A stretch of 64,000 bases of DNA from Acinetobacter sp. C32I (GTDB lineage: Bacteria > Pseudomonadota > Gammaproteobacteria > Pseudomonadales > Moraxellaceae). The position numbers and the translations under genes were made by a program. This document shows positions 49,223 to 58,709 of the stretch, in pieces. A model generated the notes under the pieces. The model ran no database searches and was not told the origin of the DNA. It worked only from the letters and a program-made list of their open reading frames with translations. Where the stretch lies: assembly GCF_023702715.1 (NCBI RefSeq), contig NZ_CP098480.1:3286001-3350000 (forward strand), read 5' to 3'. The stretch's first letter is position 1. Each line of letters opens with the position of its first letter.

Positions 49223-50416
49223 ATGAAACATTTACTGTGGATCTATCTGCTTGCAAGTTTGGTGTTATTCGCCCTGTTTGCCATCTTGAGTTATGGCTAT
49301 GGGAATGGCTATGTTTATATTTATTGGCGTGATTGGCAGTTCCAGAGCGGGGTTTGGGGGCTGATTGCGTTATTTATCGTGATCAGTTTACTGGCACAAT
49401 TTGCTTGGTTATTTGGCAAACGTTATTTCGCCCAAGAGCAACGTAAAAAAGAAACGATTCTACATTTTAAAGATCTGCATCCTTATGAGCAGCTTGGGAT
49501 TGTCTGGTTATTGGAAGCCGCAAAAGATCAACAAGTGTTTATTGAGCGGGTTTATACTCAATCTGGATTGCTCAATCATATTATTGACGCGCAATTTGAT
49601 TATAAAAATGGCGATTATGAGACTGCATTGCAGAGTTTGGAAAAATCTGCACCAATGGCCTTTGAACTGGCTGAATTGCAACGTATTGATATTTATCTTG
49701 AGCAGCAAGAAACACAAAAAGCGCTCACCCATTTAGAGTTTTTGGCTCAACATCAGCTTTCACCTTGGTTGATTGAAATTGAAACGGCCTATCAGCAACG
49801 GATTACTGCACTCTGGGGTAAACTTGCCCTGCAAGCGCCATGGTTATTTTTACAAACAACCCAATATGGTTTGCTTGATGCTGAACACCGTGATCTATGG
49901 TTGCAACAGTTATTGATTCGATTTGATCAGGCATCTGTCGATGATCTCGCGGCATTGCAGCACCGTTATCTGTTTTTACAGGATGAGATTCAAACTCGTC
50001 CGTATACGAGTAAAGTGCTCTGGTTGAAATTATTGGCACGTATGCCAGAAATGAGTGTACAGCATGAAGATCTGGCTTTGCATTTATTACAAGATCAGTT
50101 TGATCCAGAGGTGTTTTATCTCTGGTTCCAGCAGCAATTATTGAAGCAGATTCCAGATTATGGCTATGTAGAGCAGCGCATTATGCAACTTGAGCAGCGT
50201 TACACCAGTGTGCCGATGCTCAGTTTCGCAAAATGGCATATTTATGTGGCAACACAACGACAGACAGAAGCAGAGCAATTATTAACTTTATATCCAGATA
50301 ATATTTTAATGAGCTATTTAAGGATTAAATCAACGCTGGGTGATAATTCGGATTTAATCAGGCAGTTAAATTTAATATTTGAAAATGATGTGAATTTTCT
50401 TAATTTTAAGATATGA
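49223..50416 (+). CDS. hemY: HemY-type TPR protein of heme biosynthesis
   Basis: 397 residues. Two N-terminal membrane helices (about 5-20 and 40-60) are followed by helical repeats of TPR type. The HemY_N pattern GYVYIYWRDWQFQSG is present. This is the proteobacterial HemY membrane protein, not Bacillus HemY (protoporphyrinogen oxidase). Its role in heme synthesis is not defined. It overlaps the next gene by four bases (ATGA). Confidence 0.82.
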   Translation: MKHLLWIYLLASLVLFALFAILSYGYGNGYVYIYWRDWQFQSGVWGLIALFIVISLLAQFAWLFGKRYFAQEQRKKETILHFKDLHPYEQLGIVWLLEAAKDQQVFIERVYTQSGLLNHIIDAQFDYKNGDYETALQSLEKSAPMAFELAELQRIDIYLEQQETQKALTHLEFLAQHQLSPWLIEIETAYQQRITALWGKLALQAPWLFLQTTQYGLLDAEHRDLWLQQLLIRFDQASVDDLAALQHRYLFLQDEIQTRPYTSKVLWLKLLARMPEMSVQHEDLALHLLQDQFDPEVFYLWFQQQLLKQIPDYGYVEQRIMQLEQRYTSVPMLSFAKWHIYVATQRQTEAEQLLTLYPDNILMSYLRIKSTLGDNSDLIRQLNLIFENDVNFLNFKI

Positions 50417-50856
50417 GTGAAAAAATGAAAGAATTGTCTGTCTATCCTGTTGTGCTTCAACAAACCGTTGCTTGGGGGGATATGGATGCATTTGGTCATG
50501 TAAATAATGTGCAGTATTATCGTTATATTGAGAGTGCGCGTATTGCTTATTTAATGACACTGAATATCTTTGATCAGGAGATATTGACCGTGGTTGCATC
50601 CAGTCAGTGTAAATACTTGAGTCCTGTATTCTATCCAGATGTGCTGCATATTGGTGCGCGAATTGAGGAGTTAAGAAATAGTGCTTTTCGTATGCATTAT
50701 GTGTTGTGGAGTGAAACACAACAGCAAACTGTAGCAACAGGTGAGGCGGTCATGGTTTGTGTTGATAAGAACACATCAAAGAAATTAAATATCCCTGATC
50801 AGATTAGACAGAACATAATTCAGTTAGAGCAAAGCGTAGGTCATGCTTTAATATAA
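50413..50856 (+). CDS. Hotdog-fold acyl-CoA thioesterase (4HBT family)
   Basis: 147 residues. The 4-hydroxybenzoyl-CoA thioesterase signature is clear: VAWGDMDAFGHVNNVQYYRYIESAR with the catalytic Asp25. It should hydrolyse a short or aromatic acyl-CoA; the true substrate cannot be deduced. It overlaps hemY by four bases and so is translated with the heme genes. Confidence 0.85.
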   Translation: MSEKMKELSVYPVVLQQTVAWGDMDAFGHVNNVQYYRYIESARIAYLMTLNIFDQEILTVVASSQCKYLSPVFYPDVLHIGARIEELRNSAFRMHYVLWSETQQQTVATGEAVMVCVDKNTSKKLNIPDQIRQNIIQLEQSVGHALI

Positions 50857-51252
50857 TGTAAATAATTATAAAGACGATTATGTCTATTTTTGTTTGATTA
50901 TATTGTAATTTTATATAATAAGGTTCAAAGCGCTCATTTGTAAGAAATAGAGTATTTGAACCAAAACGCTTAAAAGAAAATTAAAATTTTTTAGATAAAA
51001 TTAAGAGTAATTTAATATAAATCGGATTGCTTTAGATGAGCAGCTCGAATTTTATAGAATATGTTTTTATATAACAGGTCTACTTTTTTTGCTTTATTGT
51101 AAATAAATTGCCATTTGAGGGTAAATAAACGATTAAGTGAGTTATTCTTATATTGATTAATTAATCATTTATAAATTAATATTGAATCGAATTTAAAATT
51201 CATTTTATTTTTTGAGTGATATATTTCCCCTATATAAGTTGGAGTGGTTCTA
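50857..51252. other. Very AT-rich region upstream of hns
   Basis: About 396 bp of A/T tracts without a gene. Short inverted motifs occur (for example GAATTTAAAATTC near 51190). Such curved AT-rich DNA is what H-NS itself binds, so autoregulation is likely. Confidence 0.5.
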
Positions 51253-51579
51253 ATGAAACCAGATATTAGCGATTTGTCTGTAGAAGATTTAAAGCGTTTA
51301 CAAGCAGAAGCAGAAGCTTTGATTGCAAGTAAAAAAGACCAAGCAATTGAAGATGCGTATAATCAAATTATCGCCATTGCAGATGCGATCGGTTATAGCG
51401 TTGAAGAGTTATTGGAAGTCGGCGAGCAAAAGCGTAAGAAAACCACGCGTAAAGCAGTAGAGCCGCGCTACCGTAACAAGAGCAATGCTGAAGAGACTTG
51501 GACTGGCCGTGGTAAGCAACCACGTTGGTTAGTTGCTGAATTAGAAAAAGGTGCAAAACTTGAAGATTTCTTAATCTAA
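51253..51579 (+). CDS. hns: H-NS family nucleoid protein
   Basis: 108 residues from ATG 51253 with GGAG 8 nt upstream. The N-terminal helical oligomerisation part (DLSVEDLKRLQAEAEALIASKK) leads to the DNA-binding domain with the AT-hook-like loop in ETWTGRGKQPRWL. This length and type correspond to the Acinetobacter H-NS, which silences AT-rich foreign DNA and regulates adhesion and pili. A terminator follows about 50 bp downstream. Confidence 0.92.
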   Translation: MKPDISDLSVEDLKRLQAEAEALIASKKDQAIEDAYNQIIAIADAIGYSVEELLEVGEQKRKKTTRKAVEPRYRNKSNAEETWTGRGKQPRWLVAELEKGAKLEDFLI

Positions 51580-51628
51580 GCAAGTTTTAAAGTCATCGTT
51601 TTGTCATACGATGACTTTATCCTTTATC

Positions 51629-51660
51629 AAAAGCCAGGCTTAAAAAGCTTGGTTTTTTTA
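51629..51660 (+). terminator. Terminator of hns
   Basis: Stem AAAAGCCAGGCT / AGCTTGGTTTTT (two G-T pairs) then T-run. A second inverted repeat without T-run lies just before it (AAAGTCATCG 51589-51598 / CGATGACTTT 51609-51618). Confidence 0.75.
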
Positions 51661-51756
51661 TATGAGAGAATTGGCGATGTTGAAAAAGTATGCATAATGT
51701 CATTCAGGGGGCGATTGTCTCAAAAAGGATGATATTTGCATGTTGGTAAGGGTGGA

Positions 51757-52500
51757 ATGAAGAAAAAAACCAAGCAATGGAGATGGTGGCTTTTCGCCAT
51801 TTTTGCATTTTTAATTTTTATTATTTTACAAATTCCAGCAACATGGTTAATTGCGAAATTTTCAAAAGATAATCAAATATTACATAATGTCAGCGGCAAC
51901 ATTTGGCAGGGGCAGGCAGACTGGCAACGGGGTCAGTTGCGTGGTTCTGTGCATTGGAGAACCCGTCCTCTGGATTTGCTATTACTGCGCGTTGGTGCAG
52001 ATCTCGATATTCATAGTGGTAATACCCAGTTCAATGGGGTTTTTGCTTACGGTCTAAGTAAGAAAATCATGATTAAAGACTTGCAAGGAAAAATCTCACC
52101 GGAAACATTAAAATATTTTGCCAACTGGCAGTGGCCTGAAAATTCAATCCAACTGAAAGACGTACAATTGAATTACCAAAAAGAAAAAGGCTTTAGTGCG
52201 GTAGAAGGACAATTAAATTGGGGTGGTGGCGCATTGGCCTATACTTTTGGTCAGCGACAAGATCGTATGAATATGCCGTCTTTAGTGGCTGAACTCAAAG
52301 ATGAAAATGGGCAATTACAAATTGATGTCCGTGATCAACGCAGCCAGAAAATGGCGAATCTTAGCTTAGATGCGAGCCTGATGCTGGATGTGCAACTGAC
52401 CCAACGTATGTTGTTAAATATTCCCTCTTATGAAGGTAAAGCTGGTTTAGACACTTATGTGATCAGTTCACGGCAGCCCTTGTTACAAGGTGGTTTCTAA
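51757..52500 (+). CDS. gspN: Type II secretion protein GspN
   Basis: 247 residues from ATG 51757 (MKKKTKQWRWW), preceded by AAGGGTGG. One N-terminal membrane helix (about 11-30) and a beta-rich periplasmic domain with NVSGNIWQGQADW typical of T2SSN. Its function in the T2SS is accessory. It overlaps gspC by one base (TAATG). The remaining gsp genes are not in this window, matching the split T2SS loci of Acinetobacter. Confidence 0.88.
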   Translation: MKKKTKQWRWWLFAIFAFLIFIILQIPATWLIAKFSKDNQILHNVSGNIWQGQADWQRGQLRGSVHWRTRPLDLLLLRVGADLDIHSGNTQFNGVFAYGLSKKIMIKDLQGKISPETLKYFANWQWPENSIQLKDVQLNYQKEKGFSAVEGQLNWGGGALAYTFGQRQDRMNMPSLVAELKDENGQLQIDVRDQRSQKMANLSLDASLMLDVQLTQRMLLNIPSYEGKAGLDTYVISSRQPLLQGGF

Positions 52501-53339
52501 TGAGAGCAATCACTGAAAAAATACAACAATTGCGTTGGCAAAAACTGGATAAGCTCAGTGGTCTGGTTTTAGTACTGCTGATCTTGTGGTTATGTTGGAA
52601 ACTGGCTTCACTATTCTGGTGGGTGGTTGCACCACCACAACCAATGCAGTTTGACCGAGTTGAATTGGGTTCGCAGCAAGCCCAAGTCCCCAATATCAGT
52701 TCTTTTGCATTATTCAATGAACCTGCAGCAACTTCGGCTGATGATAATGTCAATCTGGAGTTACAAGGTGTGTTATTGGGTCAGCCCAATTATTTGTCTT
52801 CGGCTGTGATTAAGTTGAATGACAGCGCTGAACGATATCGTGTTGGTGAAACGGTGGGATCAACCTCCTATCAATTGGCCGAGGTTTATTGGGATCATGT
52901 GGTTTTAAAACAGGGCAATGGTGCAACCCGAGAAGTTAAATTTAAGGGCTTGGACAAAGGCCTCTATCAGCCAATCGATCCTGTGCTCAATCATACCAAC
53001 AATGTGCCGCCCGCAGCTGCAGTACCCACTCAGAACTCACCACAATCGGCTTTAGGTCAAGCGATCCAGCAAATGCAGGATAATCGTGAACAATACCTGA
53101 AAAATATGGGGGTTAGTAATGGCGGTGCGGAAGGTTATGAAATATCAGACAAGACCCCATCGAATTTAAAAAATACCTTGGGTTTACGTTCGGGTGACCG
53201 TATTCTATCGATCAATGGTCAAACCGTCGGGCAGGGACTCAACGAAGTACAATTATTAGAGCAAGTACGTCGTGAAGGGCATGCCAAAATAGAAATAAAA
53301 CGTGGTGATCAAGTGATGACCATACAACAAAGTTTTTAG
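52500..53339 (+). CDS. gspC: Type II secretion inner-membrane protein GspC
   Basis: 279 residues. A short cytosolic start and one membrane helix (about 20-42), the HR domain (about 70-150: NLELQGVLLG..VGETVGSTSYQLAEVYWDHVVLKQGN), a Pro/Asn/Gln linker, and a C-terminal PDZ (about 195-275, ISDKTPSNLKNTLGLRSGDRILSINGQ). GspC connects the inner-membrane platform with the secretin GspD, encoded next. Confidence 0.92.
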   Translation: MRAITEKIQQLRWQKLDKLSGLVLVLLILWLCWKLASLFWWVVAPPQPMQFDRVELGSQQAQVPNISSFALFNEPAATSADDNVNLELQGVLLGQPNYLSSAVIKLNDSAERYRVGETVGSTSYQLAEVYWDHVVLKQGNGATREVKFKGLDKGLYQPIDPVLNHTNNVPPAAAVPTQNSPQSALGQAIQQMQDNREQYLKNMGVSNGGAEGYEISDKTPSNLKNTLGLRSGDRILSINGQTVGQGLNEVQLLEQVRREGHAKIEIKRGDQVMTIQQSF

Positions 53340-53370
53340 TGATCACACGTCACACATCAGTTAGGAACAA

Positions 53371-55656
53371 GTGCAGGTTATGGCTTTTTTAAATCATCAA
53401 CGACCACTTTGGGCATTACTTGCCGCAGCACCTTTGGTTGCGTCAGTGAGTACCCATGTGCAAGCACAAACATGGAAGATTAATCTACGTGATGCAGACT
53501 TAACCGCATTTATTAATGAAGTTGCGGATATTACAGGGAAGAACTTTGCGGTTGACCCTCGTGTGCGTGGTAATGTGACGGTTATTTCCAACAAGCCTCT
53601 GAATAAAGATGAGGTGTATGACCTATTTCTAGGCGTACTCAATGTCAATGGTGTGGTGGCGCTCCCTTCAGGAAACACGGTTAAACTTGTCCCTGACAGT
53701 AATGCAAAGAACTCTGGGATTCCTTACGATGCACGTAGTCGTGCCGGTGGGGATCAAATCGTAACGCGAGTGATTTGGCTGCAAAATACCAATCCGAATG
53801 ACTTGATTCCGGCCCTACGTCCGTTAATGCCGCAATTTGCGCATTTGGCAGCGGTGGCGGGGACCAATGCTTTAATCGTTTCTGATCGTGCAACCAATAT
53901 TTATCAGCTTGAAAATATTGTGCGTAATTTGGATGGCACGGGTCAAAATGACATTGAAGCGATTAGCTTGCAGTCGAGCCAAGCTGAAGAAATTATTGGC
54001 CTATTGGAAACAATGAGTGCAACAGGTGCTTCAAAAGATTTTATTGGTTCGCGGGTACGTATCATTGCTGATAATCGAACCAACCGTATTTTGATCAAGG
54101 GCGATCCAGACTCACGTAAGCGTTTACGTCAAATGGTTGAAATGCTGGATGTGCCATCGGCAGATCGTTTGGGTGGGCTTAAAGTCTTCCGCTTGAAATA
54201 TGCCAGTGCCAAGAACTTGGCTGAGATTTTACAGGGTCTGGTAACAGGGCAATCTGCGTCTTCATCATCATCGTCCTCGTCAAATAGTAATAACCGATCT
54301 AACTCGATTAATAACCTGATCTCGAACAATCAAAACTCAAACTCGACAACAGGTTCGTCGTCTTCCTCTTTTTCGACGCCTTCAATTAATCTAAATGGCA
54401 ATTCAAACAGTAGTCAAAACTCCAGTATCACAAGCTTTAATGGTGCGGGTATTAGTATTATTGCTGACCCAACGCAAAATGCATTGGTAGTCAAAGCTGA
54501 ACCACAATTAATGCGCGAAGTCGAAGCGGCTATTCAACAGCTGGATATTCGCCGTCAACAAGTACTCATTGAAGCTGCAATTATTGAAGTCTCAGGCGAT
54601 GATGCGGATCAACTGGGGATTCAGTGGGCCTTGGGTGATTTAAGCAGTGGTGTTGGTCTGATTAGCTTTAGTAATGTGGGCGCGAGTCTGGCATCCATTG
54701 CTGCAGGTTATGCCACTGGTGGGGCGAGTGGCGCAGCTGCAGCGATTGCAGGGGATGCCAATAAAGGCAATGGTGCCACACTTGGGATTGGTAATTTTGA
54801 AAACTCACGTAAAGCCTATGGTGCGCTGATCCAGGCCTTGAAAACCAATACCAAATCTAATTTCTTGTCTACACCATCGATTGTGACGATGGATAACGAA
54901 GAAGCTTATATTGTTGTGGGTCAAAACGTTCCGTTTGTGACGGGTTCGGTATCGACAGGTACTTCGGGCACAGTTAATCCCTATACCACGGTTGAGCGTA
55001 AGGATGTGGGTGTCACACTAAAAGTGATTCCACATATTGGTGATAATGGGACGGTCCGTCTTGAAGTCGAACAAGAAGTTTCGGATGTCCAGAACAACAA
55101 AGGCCAAGCAACAGACTTGGTCACCAATAAGCGCGCTATTAAAACCGCTGTACTTGCGGAGCATGGGCAAACAGTGGTATTGGGAGGCTTGATTGCAGAT
55201 AATACGTCATTGTCGCGTCAAGGTATTCCTGGACTGAGTAGTATTCCTTATCTTGGGCGTTTATTCCGTGCCGATGCGCGGAGTAATATCAAGCGTAATC
55301 TATTGGTGTTTATCCATCCGACGATTGTTGGCGATGCCAATGATGTACGCCGTATTTCTCAACAGCGTTATAACCAGCTCTATAGTTTGCAACTTTCAAT
55401 GGACAAAAATGGCAACTTTGCCAAACTGCCGGAAAATGTAGCAGATATTTATAACCCGCAAGCGCCAGTCGTGAATTCTCCGTATCAGAAGGTTCCCACT
55501 GCGACCCCCGCGAAAAAAACGGTTGTGGTGACCACACCTGTTGCGATTGAAGAACCACTAGTGCAGCAGAAAACGGTACAACTTCCGGTCAAGGAAACAG
55601 AGCGGAGTAAAAATACGGTCACCACTACGACGATTCGACCAGCGTCTTCACAGTAG
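53371..55656 (+). CDS. gspD: Type II secretion secretin GspD
   Basis: 761 residues if translation begins at GTG 53371 (AGGAA upstream); ATG at 53380 is three codons later. A signal peptide, N0-N3 domains and the secretin domain (VPFVTGSVSTG.. to LLVFIHPTIV) are in order. Between the two halves of N3 lies a striking Ser/Asn run of about 60 residues (roughly 295-352). The C-terminal tail (about 690-761) is Thr/Val/Pro-rich. GspD forms the outer-membrane channel that exports lipases and other enzymes. Confidence 0.94.
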   Translation: MQVMAFLNHQRPLWALLAAAPLVASVSTHVQAQTWKINLRDADLTAFINEVADITGKNFAVDPRVRGNVTVISNKPLNKDEVYDLFLGVLNVNGVVALPSGNTVKLVPDSNAKNSGIPYDARSRAGGDQIVTRVIWLQNTNPNDLIPALRPLMPQFAHLAAVAGTNALIVSDRATNIYQLENIVRNLDGTGQNDIEAISLQSSQAEEIIGLLETMSATGASKDFIGSRVRIIADNRTNRILIKGDPDSRKRLRQMVEMLDVPSADRLGGLKVFRLKYASAKNLAEILQGLVTGQSASSSSSSSSNSNNRSNSINNLISNNQNSNSTTGSSSSSFSTPSINLNGNSNSSQNSSITSFNGAGISIIADPTQNALVVKAEPQLMREVEAAIQQLDIRRQQVLIEAAIIEVSGDDADQLGIQWALGDLSSGVGLISFSNVGASLASIAAGYATGGASGAAAAIAGDANKGNGATLGIGNFENSRKAYGALIQALKTNTKSNFLSTPSIVTMDNEEAYIVVGQNVPFVTGSVSTGTSGTVNPYTTVERKDVGVTLKVIPHIGDNGTVRLEVEQEVSDVQNNKGQATDLVTNKRAIKTAVLAEHGQTVVLGGLIADNTSLSRQGIPGLSSIPYLGRLFRADARSNIKRNLLVFIHPTIVGDANDVRRISQQRYNQLYSLQLSMDKNGNFAKLPENVADIYNPQAPVVNSPYQKVPTATPAKKTVVVTTPVAIEEPLVQQKTVQLPVKETERSKNTVTTTTIRPASSQ

Positions 55657-55719
55657 ATGCACAGAAGCGCTTATGTCACAATGTTATGATTGCAAGAAAT
55701 TCTATAAGGATATGCATCT

Positions 55720-56337
55720 ATGACTTGGAAATTACAAGCCATTACAGGTGAATTTACGGGGCAAGAACTGAGTATCGAAGGTGACATGTTGGTGGGAAGA
55801 CATCAAGATGCCGATATTTTGTTACAGTCAGCAGATATTTCACGTCGCCATGCGGCGTTATTGTTAAAAGATCAGCAGCTTTGGGTGCAAGACCTGAATT
55901 CATCGAACGGTACATTTATTAATGATGCGCGTATTGAGCAGGAAACAGAATTGCACGATGGCGATATCTTGCAGTTTGCCAGCTTTGTCTTTTCAGTACT
56001 TGCGCCAGCGGAATCTGAAGCTGAATTACCAGAAATCGAGATTGAGCCTGTAGCATCAAATTCTACGGATCAGGGTATGCCAAGCATTGCTGAACGCGCA
56101 GTTGAGACACCGATCACGCGTGATGGCATGCCGCAGCAAGTAGCGATTCCAAAGCCAGCACCGATTCCTGAAGGAATCAATGTGCAGGCAGTACCAGAGC
56201 CACAAGCTGTTGCAATTGAAGAGCCTGTTTCGCGTGTCGCTGCAGAAAAAGAGCAACAGAAGAATGCTTCGGTTGGCCTCATTTCTATTATTGTATTGAT
56301 CATTCTGGCGGTGATTGCTTGGCTGTTCTTTAAATAA
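55720..56337 (+). CDS. FHA-domain protein with C-terminal membrane anchor
   Basis: 205 residues. An FHA phosphothreonine-binding domain fills residues 1-95 (LVGRHQDADILLQSADISRRHAALL..LNSSNGTFIN: conserved GR, S-R-R-H and N-G). A Pro/Ala/Glu-rich linker follows, and one membrane helix ends the chain (SIIVLIILAVIAWLFF). It is thus tail-anchored with FHA in the cytosol. Partner unknown; proximity to gspD may or may not be meaningful. Confidence 0.85.
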   Translation: MTWKLQAITGEFTGQELSIEGDMLVGRHQDADILLQSADISRRHAALLLKDQQLWVQDLNSSNGTFINDARIEQETELHDGDILQFASFVFSVLAPAESEAELPEIEIEPVASNSTDQGMPSIAERAVETPITRDGMPQQVAIPKPAPIPEGINVQAVPEPQAVAIEEPVSRVAAEKEQQKNASVGLISIIVLIILAVIAWLFFK

Positions 56338-56358
56338 TCGGGCGAAGCTTTTACAATC

Positions 56359-56391
56359 AAGGCATGCCCGAATGGGTGTGCCTTTTTTCAT
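56359..56391 (+). terminator. Terminator after the FHA gene
   Basis: AAGGCATGCCC-GAAT-GGGTGTGCCTT with two G-T pairs, then TTTT. It precedes gph by about 20 bp. Confidence 0.75.
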
Positions 56392-56410
56392 TCCTGAGGG
56401 GAGAGTGATA

Positions 56411-57103
56411 ATGTCTGTTGCACAGCTACAACACCGTAGTCTGATTCTATTTGATCTGGATGGAACGCTGGTGGATTCCGCTGCTGATCTCTATCGGGCC
56501 ATGAATCTGAGTTTGCAAAAACTGGGCTTGCCTCTGGTGACTGAAGCTCAGGTGCGGGTTTGGGTGGGGAAAGGGGCGGCCAAATTATGTGAGTCCGTCC
56601 TAAAGCACTTATTTGGGCAGGTGGATGCCCAACAGCAACAACAGTTGCTCAGTACTTTTGTTGAGGTGTATGCGCAAGAGCTTTGTGTGGATACTCAGGT
56701 ATATGCAGGTGTTTTGCCATTTTTAGAATATTGTCAGCAGCATAATATTGCGATGGCATGTGTGACCAATAAGCCAGAACAGCTGGCACAAGGTATTCTT
56801 GATCTATTGGCCTTGAGCCCATATTTTAAAATGGTAATTGGCGGTGATAGTTTGCCTGAGCGTAAACCACATCCCTTGCCATTACTGCACTGTGTGCAGG
56901 CACTCAATACCACAACAGCGGCAACCTTGATGATTGGCGACTCAAGTAATGATGTTGAAGCTGCTAGACGTGCAGGTATTGATTGTATTGTGGTCAGCTA
57001 TGGCTATAATCATGGAGAAAGTATTTACGACTGTCAGCCACAGCAAGTGGTGGATAGTTTGGTAGAGTTGGTAGAAGAAGATTTAGTAAGGAGACAAGCA
57101 TGA
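56411..57103 (+). CDS. gph: Phosphoglycolate phosphatase
   Basis: 230 residues from ATG 56411, preceded by GAGGGGAGAG. It is a HAD-superfamily enzyme: motif I DLDGTLVDS, motif II VTNKP, motif III Lys in ERKPHP and motif IV GDSSNDVEAARRAG. It clears 2-phosphoglycolate from DNA repair. The gph-trpE order is also found in Pseudomonas. Its stop codon overlaps the leader peptide start (ATGA). Confidence 0.92.
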   Translation: MSVAQLQHRSLILFDLDGTLVDSAADLYRAMNLSLQKLGLPLVTEAQVRVWVGKGAAKLCESVLKHLFGQVDAQQQQQLLSTFVEVYAQELCVDTQVYAGVLPFLEYCQQHNIAMACVTNKPEQLAQGILDLLALSPYFKMVIGGDSLPERKPHPLPLLHCVQALNTTTAATLMIGDSSNDVEAARRAGIDCIVVSYGYNHGESIYDCQPQQVVDSLVELVEEDLVRRQA

Positions 57104-57135
57104 AGATGATTATGGTTTTTCGATGGCGGGCTTGA
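57100..57135 (+). CDS. Candidate trpE leader peptide (11 aa, one Trp)
   Basis: ATG at 57100 overlaps the gph stop and has an excellent Shine-Dalgarno (AAGGAG, 57088-57093, 6-nt spacing). The frame reads MKMIMVFRWRA and stops at 57133-57135, 51 bp before trpE. The single Trp codon is at 57124-57126. A 9-11 bp helix can form between 57110-57120 in the leader and 57167-57177 next to the trpE ribosome binding site. I infer a translational attenuation role; no rho-independent terminator is seen. Confidence 0.5.
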   Translation: MKMIMVFRWRA

Positions 57136-57186
57136 GACAGCACTAAAGAAAAAACGCACAGAAATTAAAAACCATAGAGAAGATTC

Positions 57187-58680
57187 ATGACCACCTTAGT
57201 ACAATTTGAACAATTAAAAGCAGCAGGCTATAACACCATTCCTGTTTATCGTCAGCGTTTGGCCGATACTGAAACCCCACTTTCTGTTTTTGCTCGTTTT
57301 AAACAACACAAGCAGGCCTATCTATTTGAGTCTGTTGAAGGTGGCGAGAACTGGGCACGCTATTCAATGATCGGCTTGGGCGAGTCCACCGTTTTTTCCT
57401 GCAATGCAGGTGTACTCACTATACAACAGGCAGATGGTACCGTGATTCAGCAGGATTGTGCTGATCCCTTTGATTATATCCGTGAGTTTCAAAGTCAGTT
57501 TAAAGTCCCGACTCAAGTTGAATTGCCTGATTTGCCAAGCTTCACTGGGGGATTGGTGGGTTATTTAGGCTATGACGCCGTGCGTTATATTGAGCCAAAA
57601 CTGAAAAATGTGCCTGCTGCTGATCCTGTCACGCTACCCGACCTATGGTTGATGCTGTCTCAAACCGTGATTGTGTTTGATAATTTAAAAGACACGTTAT
57701 TCCTCATCCATCATGCCGATGCGAACCAAGCTGATGCTTATGTGCAGGCTCAGCAAAAGCTGGATCAGTTGGAGCAATTGTTGGCGACACCTGTGAGTTT
57801 GCAAGCAAAACCGCACACAGCACCGCATTTTGAATCGATCACAGGCAAGGCAAAATTTCTTGAGACGGTTGAAAAGGTCAAAGAATATATCCGTGCGGGT
57901 GATGTGATGCAGGTGGTGCCTGGGCAACGGATGGTGTCTGATTTTGATGGTGAAGCGCTGCAAGTGTATCGTGCACTCCGCCATTTAAATCCATCGCCGT
58001 ATTTATTCTTGGTACAAGGGCAAACGCTGACAGATCAAAAGCCGTTCCATATTGTCGGTTCATCGCCAGAAATTTTATCTCGTTTAGAAAATGGCATTGC
58101 AACGGTACGTCCTTTGGCGGGGACACGACCGCGTGGTAAAACCAAGGAAGAAGATCTTGCCTTGGAACAAGATCTATTGGCAGATGAAAAAGAGATTGCT
58201 GAACATCTGATGTTGATTGATCTGGGGCGTAACGATGTCGGGCGTGTATCCAAGATTGGTAAAGTGCAAGTGACCGATCGGATGGTGATCGAGCGTTATT
58301 CACATGTGATGCATATTGTCTCGAATGTGCAGGGGGAGGTGCGGGATGATGTTGATGCTTTAGATGTGTTTAAAGCCACATTCCCTGCGGGAACACTCTC
58401 AGGTGCGCCAAAAATCCGTGCGATGGAGATTATTGATGAGGTTGAGCCTGTTAAACGTGGTGTGTTTGGCGGTGCTGTTGGATATTTAGGCTGGCATGGT
58501 GAAATGGACATGTCGATTGCGATTCGGACCTGTGTGATTCGCGATCATAAGGTCTATGTACAGGCAGGAGCGGGGCTAGTTGCGGACTCAAATCCTGAAT
58601 CTGAGTGGAATGAAACCCAAATAAAAGCTCGCGCAGTGATCAAAGCGGTTGAATTATCATCAAACGGATTGATTTTATGA
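57187..58680 (+). CDS. trpE: Anthranilate synthase component I
   Basis: 497 residues. The chorismate-binding domain has LAGTRPRGKT, ELMLIDLGRND-like HLMLIDLGRNDVGRV, FPAGTLSGAPKIRAMEIIDE and GAGLVADSNPESEWNET. An N-terminal regulatory domain carries the LLES-type Trp-binding site (YLFESVEGGENWARYS). It makes anthranilate from chorismate with glutamine (TrpG). TrpG is not adjacent here, as known for Acinetobacter and Pseudomonas, where trpE is apart from trpGDC. Confidence 0.95.
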   Translation: MTTLVQFEQLKAAGYNTIPVYRQRLADTETPLSVFARFKQHKQAYLFESVEGGENWARYSMIGLGESTVFSCNAGVLTIQQADGTVIQQDCADPFDYIREFQSQFKVPTQVELPDLPSFTGGLVGYLGYDAVRYIEPKLKNVPAADPVTLPDLWLMLSQTVIVFDNLKDTLFLIHHADANQADAYVQAQQKLDQLEQLLATPVSLQAKPHTAPHFESITGKAKFLETVEKVKEYIRAGDVMQVVPGQRMVSDFDGEALQVYRALRHLNPSPYLFLVQGQTLTDQKPFHIVGSSPEILSRLENGIATVRPLAGTRPRGKTKEEDLALEQDLLADEKEIAEHLMLIDLGRNDVGRVSKIGKVQVTDRMVIERYSHVMHIVSNVQGEVRDDVDALDVFKATFPAGTLSGAPKIRAMEIIDEVEPVKRGVFGGAVGYLGWHGEMDMSIAIRTCVIRDHKVYVQAGAGLVADSNPESEWNETQIKARAVIKAVELSSNGLIL

Positions 58681-58709
58681 GTTTTTAACGGTTTTTTTAA
58701 AAAAACCAC

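Noticed and set aside
57136..57186. Classical transcription attenuator of trpE
   Set aside because: No GC-rich hairpin with T-run follows the leader peptide; only the weak AU-rich long-range helix is present.
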